From Myxococcaceae bacterium (GTDB lineage: Bacteria > Myxococcota > Myxococcia > Myxococcales > Myxococcaceae): DNA of 64,000 nt. The notes under the pieces were generated by a model. The model searched no databases and was not told where the DNA came from. It worked only from the letters and a program-made list of their open reading frames with translations. Below, piece by piece: positions 21,240 to 30,583 of this stretch; position 1 is the first letter of the stretch; each line of letters opens with the position of its first letter. Both the position numbers and the translations under genes were made by a program. The DNA lies in NCBI GenBank assembly GCA_016793095.1, contig JAEUJQ010000024.1:1-64000 (forward strand). The letters are read 5' to 3'.

Positions 21240-22775
21240 TCAGCGGCGGACGGAGAGGGTGACGCGCCCGGCGGTGCCGGGCTGGGTGGCGTCGAGCCAC
21301 ACGTAGTAGGTGTCGGGAGCGAGCGTGGCGCTGAAGCTGGCGGGCTGGTCGGGCGCGGGGGCCACCGCGCACTGCTCGCTCGTCATGGCGGCGCAGGACG
21401 CGCGGCGCAGCGACAACACCGGCACGCCGTTGCTCCCGGCCTCGGGCGTGGCGGTGAACGTGTAGAGCGCGGTGGTGGGCACCGAGAGGCGGAACACCTG
21501 GTCGGGGCTGCCGGCGCCGCCGCAAGGCGCCTGGGTGTCGTCGGTGCCGAGGCTGGTGTCCACGGTCTGGGAGAGCTCGTTCATGCCGGCGGGGAACGAG
21601 AGGTCTCGTGGCAGCGCGCAGCTGTCGTTGGACGGCGGCACCGACGCGGGCGACGCCGTCGAGGTGAGCTCGATTCGACCCATCGTCACGGCGCCGGGCG
21701 TCTCGACGACCAGCGTGTAGTCGCCTGCGGGCAGCCGGCGCGCGACGAGGCGCCCGGTCTGCGAGGTCGCCGGGGAGCAGGACTGTTGCGAGGGCGTCCG
21801 GCAGCCACCGGTCCAGAGGGCCATCACCGGCTGCTGCGGCGCCTGGGCGGTCGCGTTCACCACGACGTCGGCCGTCTGTGGGAGCGTGAAGCCATAAAAG
21901 AGCTCGGGGCTGCGCACGGTCGGGTTGCACGAGAGCTGCACGTCATCATCGGCGTCGATCAGATCGACCCGGGTCGTGCCCCCATCGAGCGGCAGGGGCT
22001 GCGCCTGGAGGCAGGTCTCGTTGGTGGAGCCGGTGGGCGGGGCGACCTCGACTCGCGCCAGCGTGGGCCCCGAGCCCGAGCGGTCGTAGCCCTGGAGCAC
22101 GAGGGTGTAGACGCCCGGCTGCAGCCGCCTCGCGCGGAAGACGCCCTGGATGCCGCCCGAGTCCACGCAGGCGAGGTCGACGTCGGCGGAGCACTGCCGG
22201 CGCAGCGCGGCGACCGGCTGCGCGCCGCCCGGACCTGCGGCGACGCTGACGCGGAGATCCGACGCGACGCCCAGCAGCACGTTGAACATGACGTCGGCGC
22301 CGCCCGCATCGGGCGCGGCGCAGGTGGTCTGCACGTCGCGGCCCTTCGTCGCGAGGTTCACGTCCACGTCGAAGACCCTCGGGCCGCACGCGATGACGGT
22401 GGGCGCGCCGGCGCAGGTCTCGGACGGGGTGATCCCTCCGTCCTCCACCGCGTCCACGCAGGCGAAGCCCTGACACACCGGCGTCGGGCAGGCGCAGTGG
22501 GCCGAGGTGAGGCACTGCACGCAGCGGCCGGTGGCGCGATCGCACTGCGGGGTCGCGCCGGTGCAGGCGGTGGCACAGTCGAGCCCGGCGTCCGCGGTCG
22601 TGCCCCCGCCGTCGTAGCCAGCGGGGAGCTCGCAGGTGCCGTTCGACGGGTTGCAGACCCTCGGGGCGTCGCACTTCACCTTCGCGCAGGGCGGCACGGT
22701 GTCGCAGGCGGACCAGAGCGCAGCCAGGAGCCCGGCGGTGAGGGAGAGGACGGCCAGACGGCGAGCGACGAACAT
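21240..22775 (-). CDS. Cys-rich lipoprotein with three PPC-like beta repeats
   Basis: The 511-residue protein starts at ATG 22775 (GTG 22784 is an alternative) with a signal ending in a WSAC lipobox. A cysteine-rich region of about 90 residues follows. Three repeats of a bacterial pre-peptidase C-terminal-like beta-sandwich come next, each containing a RxLxPGxYTLVL-type strand (RRLQPGVYTLVL, RRLPAGDYTLVV, TLAPDTYYVWL). It is probably a surface lipoprotein of adhesive or unknown role. It is transcribed into the PLD gene, 4 bp downstream. Confidence 0.85.
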   Translation of the reverse strand: MFVARRLAVLSLTAGLLAALWSACDTVPPCAKVKCDAPRVCNPSNGTCELPAGYDGGGTTADAGLDCATACTGATPQCDRATGRCVQCLTSAHCACPTPVCQGFACVDAVEDGGITPSETCAGAPTVIACGPRVFDVDVNLATKGRDVQTTCAAPDAGGADVMFNVLLGVASDLRVSVAAGPGGAQPVAALRRQCSADVDLACVDSGGIQGVFRARRLQPGVYTLVLQGYDRSGSGPTLARVEVAPPTGSTNETCLQAQPLPLDGGTTRVDLIDADDDVQLSCNPTVRSPELFYGFTLPQTADVVVNATAQAPQQPVMALWTGGCRTPSQQSCSPATSQTGRLVARRLPAGDYTLVVETPGAVTMGRIELTSTASPASVPPSNDSCALPRDLSFPAGMNELSQTVDTSLGTDDTQAPCGGAGSPDQVFRLSVPTTALYTFTATPEAGSNGVPVLSLRRASCAAMTSEQCAVAPAPDQPASFSATLAPDTYYVWLDATQPGTAGRVTLSVRR

Positions 22776-23048
22776 GCCGGGCACCTTACCTCAGCGACCG
22801 CGCTCGTCTCGGCCCTGTCGGAGACCTGCAGGCGGACGCCCGGCGTCAACGTGCTGCGGCGGGTGAGGGCATGTCGAGCCCAACTGTGCGGGGAACCTCG
22901 CGACAGCGACCCGCAACCGCCGCAGGTGCGCAGCGTCGACGGAGTCGACCGGCACGGCTTGAAGGACTCGAGTCCGGCTCTCTGGACGAATCATGCGCGT
23001 CGGTGGACTCGGCGATTCCCACGCGACCTGTTTGCATACGGTAAGGGC

Positions 23049-23064
23049 TGGCACCCTTCCTGCG
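23049..23064 (+). promoter_or_regulatory. Possible sigma-54 promoter of the MopE-repeat gene
   Basis: TGGCAC (23049-23054), 5 bp, then CTGCG (23060-23064) keeps the GG-N10-GC spacing but departs from TTGCW at -14 and -11. It lies 36 bp before GTG 23100. I see nothing else in the 324-bp divergent gap 22776-23099. Confidence 0.35.
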
Positions 23065-23099
23065 GCGTCCACGCGCTCACCCTTCACCGGAGAGTGCTC

Positions 23100-25622
23100 G
23101 TGGAGAAGCGATGGTTCGTGGGACTGTGTGTCGCGATTATCGGTGCCTGTCAGGGCTCCAAACCGTGTGATGGCTCATGTCCGCAAGGTGCGACCTGCGA
23201 TCTGGCCCTCGGCTTGTGCGTGCTCGATGAGGGTGACGCGGGCTCCTTTGCTGGCGGCCTGGTTGGGGGTGGCACTGGAGTCGCCGGAGGACGCGGGGCA
23301 GGCGGGGTTGGGGGTGGAGTGGCTGGTGGAAGCGTGGCCGGCGGAGCGGTTGGGGGCGGAGAGGCTGGTGGGAACTCTGCGGGGGGAGCCGTTGGGGGCG
23401 GAGCGGCGGTTCCTGACGCGGGGACGTGCTCCACCATGTTCTGGTACGAGGACGCCGACGGCGATGGCTTTGGCTCCAACGCGCGGTCATCGACGGGCTG
23501 CCAGGCGCCGCCGGGCTTCGTTGCGTCGAACACCGACTGCGACGACTCCAGCCCAGGCGTGAATCCTGGCAGTGTCGAGCTGTGCGACTCGGCGAATACG
23601 GACGAAGACTGTGATGGGTTGCGGAACGAGGGGTGCCAGTGCTCGGGCATTGGTTCGACCCGGTCTTGCTGCAGCGGGCGAGGGGTTCAAACCTGTCAAG
23701 GAGATGATGCCGGAGCGAGCTTCTCGAGTTGCACGGCATCGGTCAGCGCCGAGATCTGCAACGGTGTCGATGACGACTGCAACGAGTTGATTGACGACCT
23801 GCCAGTTTCCGATGGTGGCGTTTCGGTCGACGGCGGCCAGGTCGGGTTGAGCTGTTCCGTCGGCGTTGGAGCCTGCCGTCGATCTTCCTTCGAGGTGTGC
23901 CAGGCAGGGAGCCTGGTTTGTCCGACCGACGCCGGTATTCCCTCCTCTGAGACCTGCAACGGCATCGATGACGACTGCAACGGCATGACGGACGAGGCGT
24001 CCAACCTGTGCTCGAGCATCGCCGGTCAGGCCTGTGTCGCTGGACAGTGCGCGTGCCCGGCCGGCCAGTCGACCTGCGGCTCGGCGTGCCGCACGCTCGG
24101 AGGGAATTGCTCTGTCGGTGTCGGCGCGTGCCGCCGGACGGGAAACGACGTCTGTCAGGCTGGCGCGGTCACCTGTAGCTCCACGGCCGGAATGCCAACC
24201 ACCGAGACCTGCAACGGCATCGATGACGACTGCAACGGCATGACCGACGACGGGGCCAACCTGTGCGGGAGCATCGCCGGCCAGGCGTGCATCGCCGGCG
24301 CATGCGCCTGCCCCTCGGGCCAGAGCGTGTGCGGAGCAGCCTGCCGCACGATCGGAGGCAGCTGCGCCGTGGGCGTTGGGGCCTGCCGTCGAATGGGCGC
24401 CGACGTGTGCCGCTCGGGCGCCGTCACCTGCGACGCGACTGCAGGCACGCCGGGCGTCGAGAGCTGCAATGGCATCGACGACGACTGCGACGGCCTCACC
24501 GACGAGGCCGGACCCGGACTCTGCCCCGCCTCGGGCCAGAGCTGTTCGGGCGCGGCGTGCGAGTGTCCGTCGGGGCAAGTGGTGTGTGGGTCGGCGTGCG
24601 TCGGGCTCGGAGGAAGCTGCACGGTCGGGACTGGCGGCTGCGCGCGAACCGGCGCCGACACCTGCTCGAACGGCGCCATCACCTGCAGTGCGGTGGCGGG
24701 CACGCCCGGAGAAGAACGCTGCAACGGCGTGGACGATGACTGTGATGGACTCATCGACGAGGTGGGTTTTGGTCTCTGTCCCGTCACCGGCCAGATCTGC
24801 GGCGGTGGGAGCTGCACCTGCCCGTCGGGTCAGGTCGCCTGCGACGGGGTCTGCACGGCGCTGGTGACGTGCGTCTCCGATCGGGACAACGACCTCTACG
24901 CAGGAGGAACCGTCACCACGCAGTACTGCCCCAACCCCGCTCGTGCAGCTGCTGGCTTTTGTCCGGTGACGTTCGTCGGTCTGGCTGCCTCGCTGGGCTC
25001 CGACTGCAACGACGCGGACCCGGCGCGCTACCGAATCGCGAACATCGCGGTCGATATTGATGCCGACCTGTACTGCGGTGGCCCGGCGGAAAGCCGGTGC
25101 ATCGGCGCAACGCTGCCGGCCAACACCCGTTTCGCAACCGAATGCCGTTCGAATAACGACTGCAACGACCTGGACCCAGCTCGCTACCAGATCATGACCC
25201 TGCGCACAGACGCGGACGGTGACGGCTACTGCATCAACCCGTCGGCCCAGAGCTGCCAGGGCGCGTCACCACCTTCTGGACTACGGCTGGCAACGACGTG
25301 CCTCGGAGACGACTGCAGGGACACCAACTTCTTCGCCAACACGACATGCTCCATCCCGTGGGGCACGACCTCTGCGACGAAGAGCTGCGGCATTGGGCCG
25401 CCTCCGAGTGAGACGTTCATGGTCTCGGTGAACCAACCCAGCATTGCCGGTTGTCCTATCGGCTTCAGGCTCACGAGCTTCACTGCACGGCAGACGAGCG
25501 GGAGCATCACTGGCTTCTGCATAGCAGCCAACCTCAGTGGTACCGCGATTCGAATGGACTGCCCCGGACCCAGCTTCGGCTCATTCACCTGTCGAACAAC
25601 AGGTGAATGCACGCCAGACTGA
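23100..25622 (+). CDS. Lipoprotein with MopE-like metal-binding repeats
   Basis: The 840-residue protein starts at GTG 23100, six bases after GGAGA; GTG 23094 is too close to that site. The signal ends in an IGAC lipobox at Cys17. A Gly/Ala linker (about 45-110) leads to many copies of the MopE-type motif CNGxDDDCxGxxDE, plus DCNDxDP variants near the C-terminus. Four 85-residue modules with GACRR, CNGIDDDC and CACPxGQ blocks are almost identical in places. Related motifs are annotated as putative copper- or calcium-binding. It is probably an exposed metal-binding surface protein; partner and metal are unknown. Confidence 0.88.
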   Translation: MEKRWFVGLCVAIIGACQGSKPCDGSCPQGATCDLALGLCVLDEGDAGSFAGGLVGGGTGVAGGRGAGGVGGGVAGGSVAGGAVGGGEAGGNSAGGAVGGGAAVPDAGTCSTMFWYEDADGDGFGSNARSSTGCQAPPGFVASNTDCDDSSPGVNPGSVELCDSANTDEDCDGLRNEGCQCSGIGSTRSCCSGRGVQTCQGDDAGASFSSCTASVSAEICNGVDDDCNELIDDLPVSDGGVSVDGGQVGLSCSVGVGACRRSSFEVCQAGSLVCPTDAGIPSSETCNGIDDDCNGMTDEASNLCSSIAGQACVAGQCACPAGQSTCGSACRTLGGNCSVGVGACRRTGNDVCQAGAVTCSSTAGMPTTETCNGIDDDCNGMTDDGANLCGSIAGQACIAGACACPSGQSVCGAACRTIGGSCAVGVGACRRMGADVCRSGAVTCDATAGTPGVESCNGIDDDCDGLTDEAGPGLCPASGQSCSGAACECPSGQVVCGSACVGLGGSCTVGTGGCARTGADTCSNGAITCSAVAGTPGEERCNGVDDDCDGLIDEVGFGLCPVTGQICGGGSCTCPSGQVACDGVCTALVTCVSDRDNDLYAGGTVTTQYCPNPARAAAGFCPVTFVGLAASLGSDCNDADPARYRIANIAVDIDADLYCGGPAESRCIGATLPANTRFATECRSNNDCNDLDPARYQIMTLRTDADGDGYCINPSAQSCQGASPPSGLRLATTCLGDDCRDTNFFANTTCSIPWGTTSATKSCGIGPPPSETFMVSVNQPSIAGCPIGFRLTSFTARQTSGSITGFCIAANLSGTAIRMDCPGPSFGSFTCRTTGECTPD
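23853..24872 (+). repeat. Four 255-bp tandem repeats inside the MopE-like gene
   Basis: Equivalent Cys codons occur at 23853, 24108, 24363 and 24618, exactly 255 bp apart. Copies 1 and 2 share an identical stretch over the CNGIDDDCNGM segment, and copies 3 and 4 are more diverged. The reading frame is kept throughout (85 residues per unit). Recent duplication or gene conversion is likely. Confidence 0.92.
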
Positions 25623-25703
25623 GCGCCGAACGCTCGGCGACTGGCAACGAGTTGAAGCGCCGCGTCTCAACGAAGCGGTGAGTCCGATCACGCGCGGGTG
25701 GCC

Positions 25704-27461
25704 TCAGCCGGCCGCGACCACCCGCGCGAACGCACCCTTCGCGGCGACCAGCTCGTCCCACGTCCCCTGCTCGACGACGCGGCCCTGCTCCATCACCACG
25801 ATGCGATCGGCCTTGCGCACGGTGGCGAGGCGGTGGGCGATGACGAGCACCGCGCGGTCCTGCATCAGCTCCTCGAGGCCGGCCTGCACCTCGAGCTCGG
25901 TGGCGGCGTCGAGGGCGCTGGTGGGCTCGTCGAGGATGAGCAGGCTCGGCGCCTTGAGGAACGCGCGCGCGATGGCGAGGCGCTGCCGCTGGCCGCCCGA
26001 GAGGGTCGCGCCCCGCTCGCCGATGGGCTCGTCCAGGCCCTTCGGGAGCGCCTCGACGAACGCCTTCGCGTGCGCGTGCTCGAGGGCTGTCCACAGCTCG
26101 GCGTCGGTGGCGTTCTCTTTCGCCATCCACAGGTTCTCGCGCACGGTGCCCGACAGCAGCACGGGCTCCTGCGGCACCCAGGCGAGCTGATCGCGCAGCG
26201 ATCGCCGGGAGCGCGTGGAGAGCTCGGCGCCGTTCCAGCGGATCGCGCCGGCGCCGGGCGTGGCGAAGCCGAGCAGCATGGACACCACCGTGGACTTGCC
26301 GGCGCCCGAGGGGCCCACGAGCGCGACGTGCTCACCGGCGTTCACGAAGAACGACACCCCCGAGAGCGCCTCGCGCCCGTCGCCGTACGAGAAGCGCACG
26401 CCGTCGAGCTCGAGCGCCCGGAGCGGCTCCGCTGGCGCCCCCACGTCTGGCTCCACCGTGGCGTCGAGGAGCTCGAAGAGCCGCTCGGCGGCCCCCAGCC
26501 CCACCAGCACCTGGGAGAAGTTGCCCGCGAGGCTCTTCACCGGCTGGTACATGAGCAGCGCGGCCGCGAGGAACGACACGAGGTGGCCTGCGAGCTGTGG
26601 CTCGAGCGCGACCGCCTTCGCGCCGAAGACGAGGGCCACCGCCACGCCGACGATGCCGAGGAACTCGGTCGTCGGGGTGAAGGCGCCGCGGACGAAGAGC
26701 GAGCGCTTCATCACCGCGAGGTAGCGGCCCTGCTCGGCGTCGAAGGCCGCGAGCGCACGCGGCTCCTGGCCGTAGGCCTGCACGATGGGCAGCGCCTGCA
26801 GGTGCTCGGAGGCGAGCTGCGTGAGGGCGCCCAGTGACGCCTGGCCCTTCGTCGCCGCCTTGCGCGCGCTCTTCGCGAAGCGGCTCACCGGCAGCACCAT
26901 GCCGGGGATGACGAGGAAGGTGAGCAGGAAGAGCCGGCCGTCGATGCTCGCGCAGACGGCCAGCAGCGCGAGCGTCTGCAGCGTGTCCTTGAGCCAGGCG
27001 GACAACGAGGTGCCGACCGCGAACTCGACCTGCGCGACGTCGGCGGTGAAGCGCGAGAGCAGCTCGCCGGAGTGGCGCTTCTCGAACCACGCCGGGGGCA
27101 GGGCGAGCACGCGGTCGTAGAGGGCCTTGCGGAGCGAGGCGAGCGCGCGCTGCGCCACGGTGGACATGAGGCCCGAGTGCAGCCAGGTGGACAGCGCCTT
27201 CAACACCGCCATGCCCACGATGGCGAACGGAAGCCGGAGGGCGAGATCGCGCGGCTCGAAGGTGACGCCGCCGAGGGTGATGGCGCCCCCCTTGAGCACC
27301 GCCTCGAGCAGCGGGCCGAGCAGCCTGGCCCAGGCGGCGGTCGCGGACGCGGCCACGAGCCCCGCCACCGTGGCGAGGGCAACCTGACCCCGCCAGGGGC
27401 GCACGAAGCCGACGAGGCGCCACCACGAGGCCAGCGCAGAGCGGAGAGGTGGTTTCTTCAC
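25704..27461 (-). CDS. MsbA-like ABC exporter (fused permease and ATPase)
   Basis: The 585-residue half-transporter starts at GTG 27461. Six membrane helices in the first 320 residues form an ABC type-1 exporter domain. The C-terminal ATPase has Walker [10 protein letters not shown] near 387, signature [13 protein letters not shown] near 485, Walker [13 protein letters not shown] and an H-loop IAHRL. The length and layout fit a homodimeric MsbA/lipid or multidrug exporter; the substrate cannot be told. It diverges from dnaJ with a 62-bp shared upstream region. Confidence 0.93.
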   Translation of the reverse strand: MKKPPLRSALASWWRLVGFVRPWRGQVALATVAGLVAASATAAWARLLGPLLEAVLKGGAITLGGVTFEPRDLALRLPFAIVGMAVLKALSTWLHSGLMSTVAQRALASLRKALYDRVLALPPAWFEKRHSGELLSRFTADVAQVEFAVGTSLSAWLKDTLQTLALLAVCASIDGRLFLLTFLVIPGMVLPVSRFAKSARKAATKGQASLGALTQLASEHLQALPIVQAYGQEPRALAAFDAEQGRYLAVMKRSLFVRGAFTPTTEFLGIVGVAVALVFGAKAVALEPQLAGHLVSFLAAALLMYQPVKSLAGNFSQVLVGLGAAERLFELLDATVEPDVGAPAEPLRALELDGVRFSYGDGREALSGVSFFVNAGEHVALVGPSGAGKSTVVSMLLGFATPGAGAIRWNGAELSTRSRRSLRDQLAWVPQEPVLLSGTVRENLWMAKENATDAELWTALEHAHAKAFVEALPKGLDEPIGERGATLSGGQRQRLAIARAFLKAPSLLILDEPTSALDAATELEVQAGLEELMQDRAVLVIAHRLATVRKADRIVVMEQGRVVEQGTWDELVAAKGAFARVVAAG

Positions 27462-27488
27462 CGTTGGCGAATACCCGTCACCCGTCGA

Positions 27489-27516
27489 TTGCCCGGGGGA
27501 AGACCTGCGTTATATG
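27489..27516 (+). promoter_or_regulatory. Possible sigma-70-type promoter of dnaJ
   Basis: TTGCCC (27489-27494), 16 bp, then TATATG (27511-27516) is a fair vegetative match in this very GC-rich genome. The -10 lies only 7 bp before ATG 27524, so the mRNA would be nearly leaderless. Confidence is low. Confidence 0.25.
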
Positions 27517-27523
27517 CGCCCGC

Positions 27524-28639
27524 ATGCCGGCTGGCTCGAAGCGCGACTACTACGAAGTGCTGGGCGTGGATCGCAACGCGGACGCGGACCAGTTGAAGAA
27601 GGCCTTCCGCAAGCTGGCGATGGACTTCCACCCCGATCGCAACCCGGGCAACAAGGAAGCCGAGGAGAAGTTCAAGGAGATCTCCGAGGCGTACGAGGTG
27701 CTCTCGGACCCCGACAAGCGCGCGCGCTTCGATCGCTTCGGCCACGCGGGCCTGGGCGGCTTCCAGCCGGGCGAGGGCTTCGCGGGCGCGAACATCAACG
27801 ACATCTTCGGAGAGATCTTCGGCGAGTTCTTCGGCGGTGGGCGCGGGCGCCGCCAGCGCAACCGGGGGGCCGACCTTCGCTACAACCTCGAGCTGTCGTT
27901 CGAGGAGGCGGCCTTCGGGGCCGAGGTGACGGTGAAGATGCCGCGCCCGAAGCGCTGCGACGCCTGCGAGGGCACCGGCTCGAAGTCGAAGCAGATGCGC
28001 ACGTGCCCCACCTGCGGCGGCGCGGGCGAGGTGCGCTTCACGCAGGGCTTCTTCGCGGTCGCGCGCACCTGCAGCCAGTGCGGCGGCTCGGGTCAGGTGG
28101 TGTCGGATCCCTGCCGGACCTGCAGCGGCTCGGGCAAGCTCGAGTCCACCAGCGAGCTGACGGTGAAGATCCCCCCGGGCGTGGACACGGGCACGCGGGT
28201 GCGCCTGGCAGGCGAGGGTGAGCCGGGAGAACACGGCGGCCCGCCGGGCGATCTCTACGTCGTGGTGCACGTGAAGGAGCACCCGCTCTTCCACCGCGAG
28301 GACCAGGACGTCTTCGTCGTCGTGCCCATCAGCTTCGTGCAGGCGGCGCTCGGCGCGCAGATCGACGTGCCGACGCTCGACGGCGTGGTGAAGATGAAGA
28401 TCCCCGACGGCACGCAGACGGACAAGGTGTTCCGCCTCAAGGGCAAGGGCATTCCTTCCCTGCACGGCGGCGGGCGCGGCGACCAGCACGTGAAGGTCGT
28501 CGTCGAGGTGCCGACCAACCTGTCCTCGAAGCAGAAGAAGCTGCTCGAGGAGTTCGCTGGTGGCGACCACGACGAGGCGCACCCGCAGTCCAAGAGCTTC
28601 TTCGCGAAGGTGAAGGAGCTCTTCGGCGCGAAGGGCTGA
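27524..28639 (+). CDS. dnaJ: Chaperone DnaJ
   Basis: DnaJ is the Hsp40 co-chaperone that stimulates DnaK ATPase. The 371-residue protein has a J domain with HPD at 36-38, a Gly/Phe region ([11 protein letters not shown], then FGGGRGRR), four zinc-binding repeats ([32 protein letters not shown]) and the two C-terminal beta domains. ATG 27524 begins just before the conserved DYYEVLGV; the frame is open further upstream but is not coding-like there. No dnaK or grpE is in the window. Confidence 0.97.
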   Translation: MPAGSKRDYYEVLGVDRNADADQLKKAFRKLAMDFHPDRNPGNKEAEEKFKEISEAYEVLSDPDKRARFDRFGHAGLGGFQPGEGFAGANINDIFGEIFGEFFGGGRGRRQRNRGADLRYNLELSFEEAAFGAEVTVKMPRPKRCDACEGTGSKSKQMRTCPTCGGAGEVRFTQGFFAVARTCSQCGGSGQVVSDPCRTCSGSGKLESTSELTVKIPPGVDTGTRVRLAGEGEPGEHGGPPGDLYVVVHVKEHPLFHREDQDVFVVVPISFVQAALGAQIDVPTLDGVVKMKIPDGTQTDKVFRLKGKGIPSLHGGGRGDQHVKVVVEVPTNLSSKQKKLLEEFAGGDHDEAHPQSKSFFAKVKELFGAKG

Positions 28640-28743
28640 TTCCGTCCACGTCGGTGGCCGTCCCAGGCTCCCTTCACAGGGTGAGGAAGCACTTGCGACG
28701 CGGGAGGAGGCTCCTTTGGGGGTGAGGAGGGGGTTCGCCTCCA

Positions 28744-28820
28744 TGAGGAGGCACTTACGAGGGGTGAGGAGGCACTTACGAGGGGTGAGGAAGCACTTAC
28801 GAGGGGTGAGGAAGACGTAA
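28744..28820. repeat. 21-bp tandem repeats
   Basis: Three units of TGAGGARGCACTTACGAGGGG occupy 28744-28806 (units 1 and 2 identical, unit 3 with one change), and a decayed unit runs to about 28820. A diverged copy lies near 28681. On the minus strand the units would read as a 7-residue SSPLVSA repeat, but no gene is supported there. It is the only feature of the 203-bp gap after dnaJ. Confidence 0.85.
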
Positions 28821-28842
28821 GCCAGGGTTTTTCCGACACGGC

Positions 28843-29640
28843 TCAGGCGATGACGACCTCGAGGGGTCTGGGGAGTGACGCTGCGGCCTCGCGAAGTTGC
28901 GCGACGTCGATCGGCGGCGGCCAGCGAGCGCTCGGCGTCTCAGGCGCCACGACGAGGGTCAGCTTGCGGAGCCGTTGCAGCATCGGGTGGGCCGCCAGCA
29001 CGGGCAGGTCACGCTCCATGCCGCGCCACGCACGGATGACGACCTCCTCGAAGAAGCCACCGCAGTGGCTCCCCTCGAAGGCGGGACGCACGATCGCGCC
29101 AGCGGTCGACGCATAGGGGCTCCACAGCGTGCGCACACTCGGCTCGTCTCCGGCCGCTGCGGCGTTCAAGAGCGGCGCGGCCACGTCGCCGTGCATCGCC
29201 AGGGCGTCAGCGAAGACGGCGACGAGTCCGCCAGAGAGTGGGCCGGCTGGCAGCAGCCGCTCCCCTGCGAGAAAGGCCGAGGGGCCGGGAAGGAGCAGAA
29301 AGTCGTCCGGGAGCGTACTCGCGTGCTTGCCGCGCTGAGGCCGCTCGTGCCAGCGCACCGGGTTGGCCAACACCTCTCCCGTCGCGAGCCGCTCGTACAG
29401 CGAGCCGTCGCGCTCCTGCCACCGCAGGACGACTCCGCGATGCTCGAGGACCCACAGGGCTTCCTGCCTCCGGAGAGGAAGAGACCGCCAGGGCGCTCCG
29501 GGGAAGAGCGCGTGCGGCGTGAGCTCCGGTCCTTCGTCTCCCCTCGGCGGGCGCGCGCGGTGACCGAGCGCCTTCGGCGGTGGCTCCAACGCGTCGGCCT
29601 TCGCGTGCGAGCGCTCGTCGGCTTTCGTGACGAGCCGCAC
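28843..29640 (-). CDS. Hypothetical protein, possibly N-terminally truncated
   Basis: The 265-residue protein starts at GTG 29640. The C-terminal third (FFEEVVIRAWRG, then HPMLQRLRKLTLVV) resembles leucine-rich-repeat-type C-termini found in some myxobacterial proteins; the family is not certain. The frame stays open for about 85 bp upstream and reads SLAEHRATAKLAGFE, which looks like protein but has no ATG/GTG start. A frameshift may have cut off the N-terminus. It borders a patch of decayed sequence. Confidence 0.6.
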   Translation of the reverse strand: MRLVTKADERSHAKADALEPPPKALGHRARPPRGDEGPELTPHALFPGAPWRSLPLRRQEALWVLEHRGVVLRWQERDGSLYERLATGEVLANPVRWHERPQRGKHASTLPDDFLLLPGPSAFLAGERLLPAGPLSGGLVAVFADALAMHGDVAAPLLNAAAAGDEPSVRTLWSPYASTAGAIVRPAFEGSHCGGFFEEVVIRAWRGMERDLPVLAAHPMLQRLRKLTLVVAPETPSARWPPPIDVAQLREAAASLPRPLEVVIA

Positions 29641-29684
29641 CTCGAAGCCAGCCAGCTTCGCGGTCGCCCGGTGCTCGGCCAGGG

Positions 29685-30069
29685 ATGTCGATGGCGTTTG
29701 GGGTGACGAGGTGGCGGTGGGCGAGGGACATCAGCCTGCTTGCCACCACGTCGGCCATCCAGCCGGTGGCCGTCAGCCGGGCGGGGCTGGAGGTGACGGC
29801 GGTGCAGGACAGGCCCGGCAGCGCGCCGCGGGTGGTGGCGTGGGGAGCGGTGACGGTGGGGACGGTGACGGCGGGCCCGGTGGTGGGGGCGACGGAGGTG
29901 TGGGTGGGTACTGCGAGCGGGACCGGCGCCACAGCATCAACCCAACTCCAGTCATTCAGCGTGGCCGGCGGCGCAGGAGGCCTGACGAGCTGCATTCAGC
30001 AGCAGTCAGCGGGACAACGGCAACACGGGCAACATCAACTCCGACATCTCCTTCTGGAGTTGTCCGTGA
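29685..30069 (+). pseudogene. Probable decayed gene, beta-rich fragment
   Basis: The frame from ATG 29685 has near-total G/C at third positions for about 80 codons (LLATTSAIQPVAVSRAGLEV, then WVGTASGTG). It then loses coding quality near 29990. A natural-looking C-terminus (DNGNTGNINSDISFWSCP, stop at 30067-30069) continues in the next frame, which suggests a 1-nt insertion. The opposite strand shares the same codon-third phase, so the strand is not certain. No family is recognised. Confidence 0.35.
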
Positions 30070-30075
30070 GGTGAC

Positions 30076-30560
30076 ATGCGGCGACTCCTTTGGGCGAGCG
30101 CAGTGGTGTTGGCCGCGGGGTGTCCGGAGCCGCTGGCGAAGCGGTGTGGCCCTGACTTGCCGCCCTGTGCCGCGGGAGAGGTGTGCGTGGCCGGACTGTG
30201 CGCCACGCGGACCTGCGCGAGCTCGGTCGTGAGGTCGATGCGGCAACGACTCCCGAAGACTGTGAGCGCATCACGGCCAACTGGGAGGGGCTCGTCCAGC
30301 GCCGCGGCAAGCCCAGCGCGAAGCCATCGCCGCCTGCCCTCAGCCCTGCCTGCGTGCCCGATGAAGACTGGCGCAGGGACCAGGAGCGCACGCTTCGTGA
30401 GCTCGGCCAGCTCTCCGCGAAGGACGACCTGCTGAATGCGAGGTGGGAGGCCGACGAGCCCGCGCTCAGCCGCGCGATCCTCAAGGCGTCGTCCAGCGCC
30501 GAGTGCACCGCTGTCACTCGGGGCGTCGAGCGGCTTCGTAAGGCCATCGTCGGCGAGTGA
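30076..30560 (+). pseudogene. Frameshifted small lipoprotein gene
   Basis: ATG 30076 opens a clear lipoprotein signal (LAAGC lipobox) and a Cys-rich segment (CGPDLPPCAAGEVCVAGLC). After about 40-45 residues the frame degrades. The continuation (DLRELGREVDAATTPEDCERI to the stop at 30560) lies one base back, as if one nucleotide were lost near 30200-30215. The second part is a helical, charged domain of unknown family. It could be a pseudogene, a programmed frameshift or a sequencing error. Confidence 0.6.
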
Positions 30561-30583
30561 GACTGCCGCCGCGGGTTGGCTGA

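Noticed and set aside
25625-25640. Small hairpin between the MopE-like and ABC genes
   Set aside because: Only a 5-bp stem (GCCGA/TCGGC) without a U-tract; not a terminator.
28255-28839. Minus-strand frame with SSPLVSA repeats
   Set aside because: The repeats come from the 21-bp tandem array and the rest is antisense to dnaJ; no ribosome-binding site or homology.
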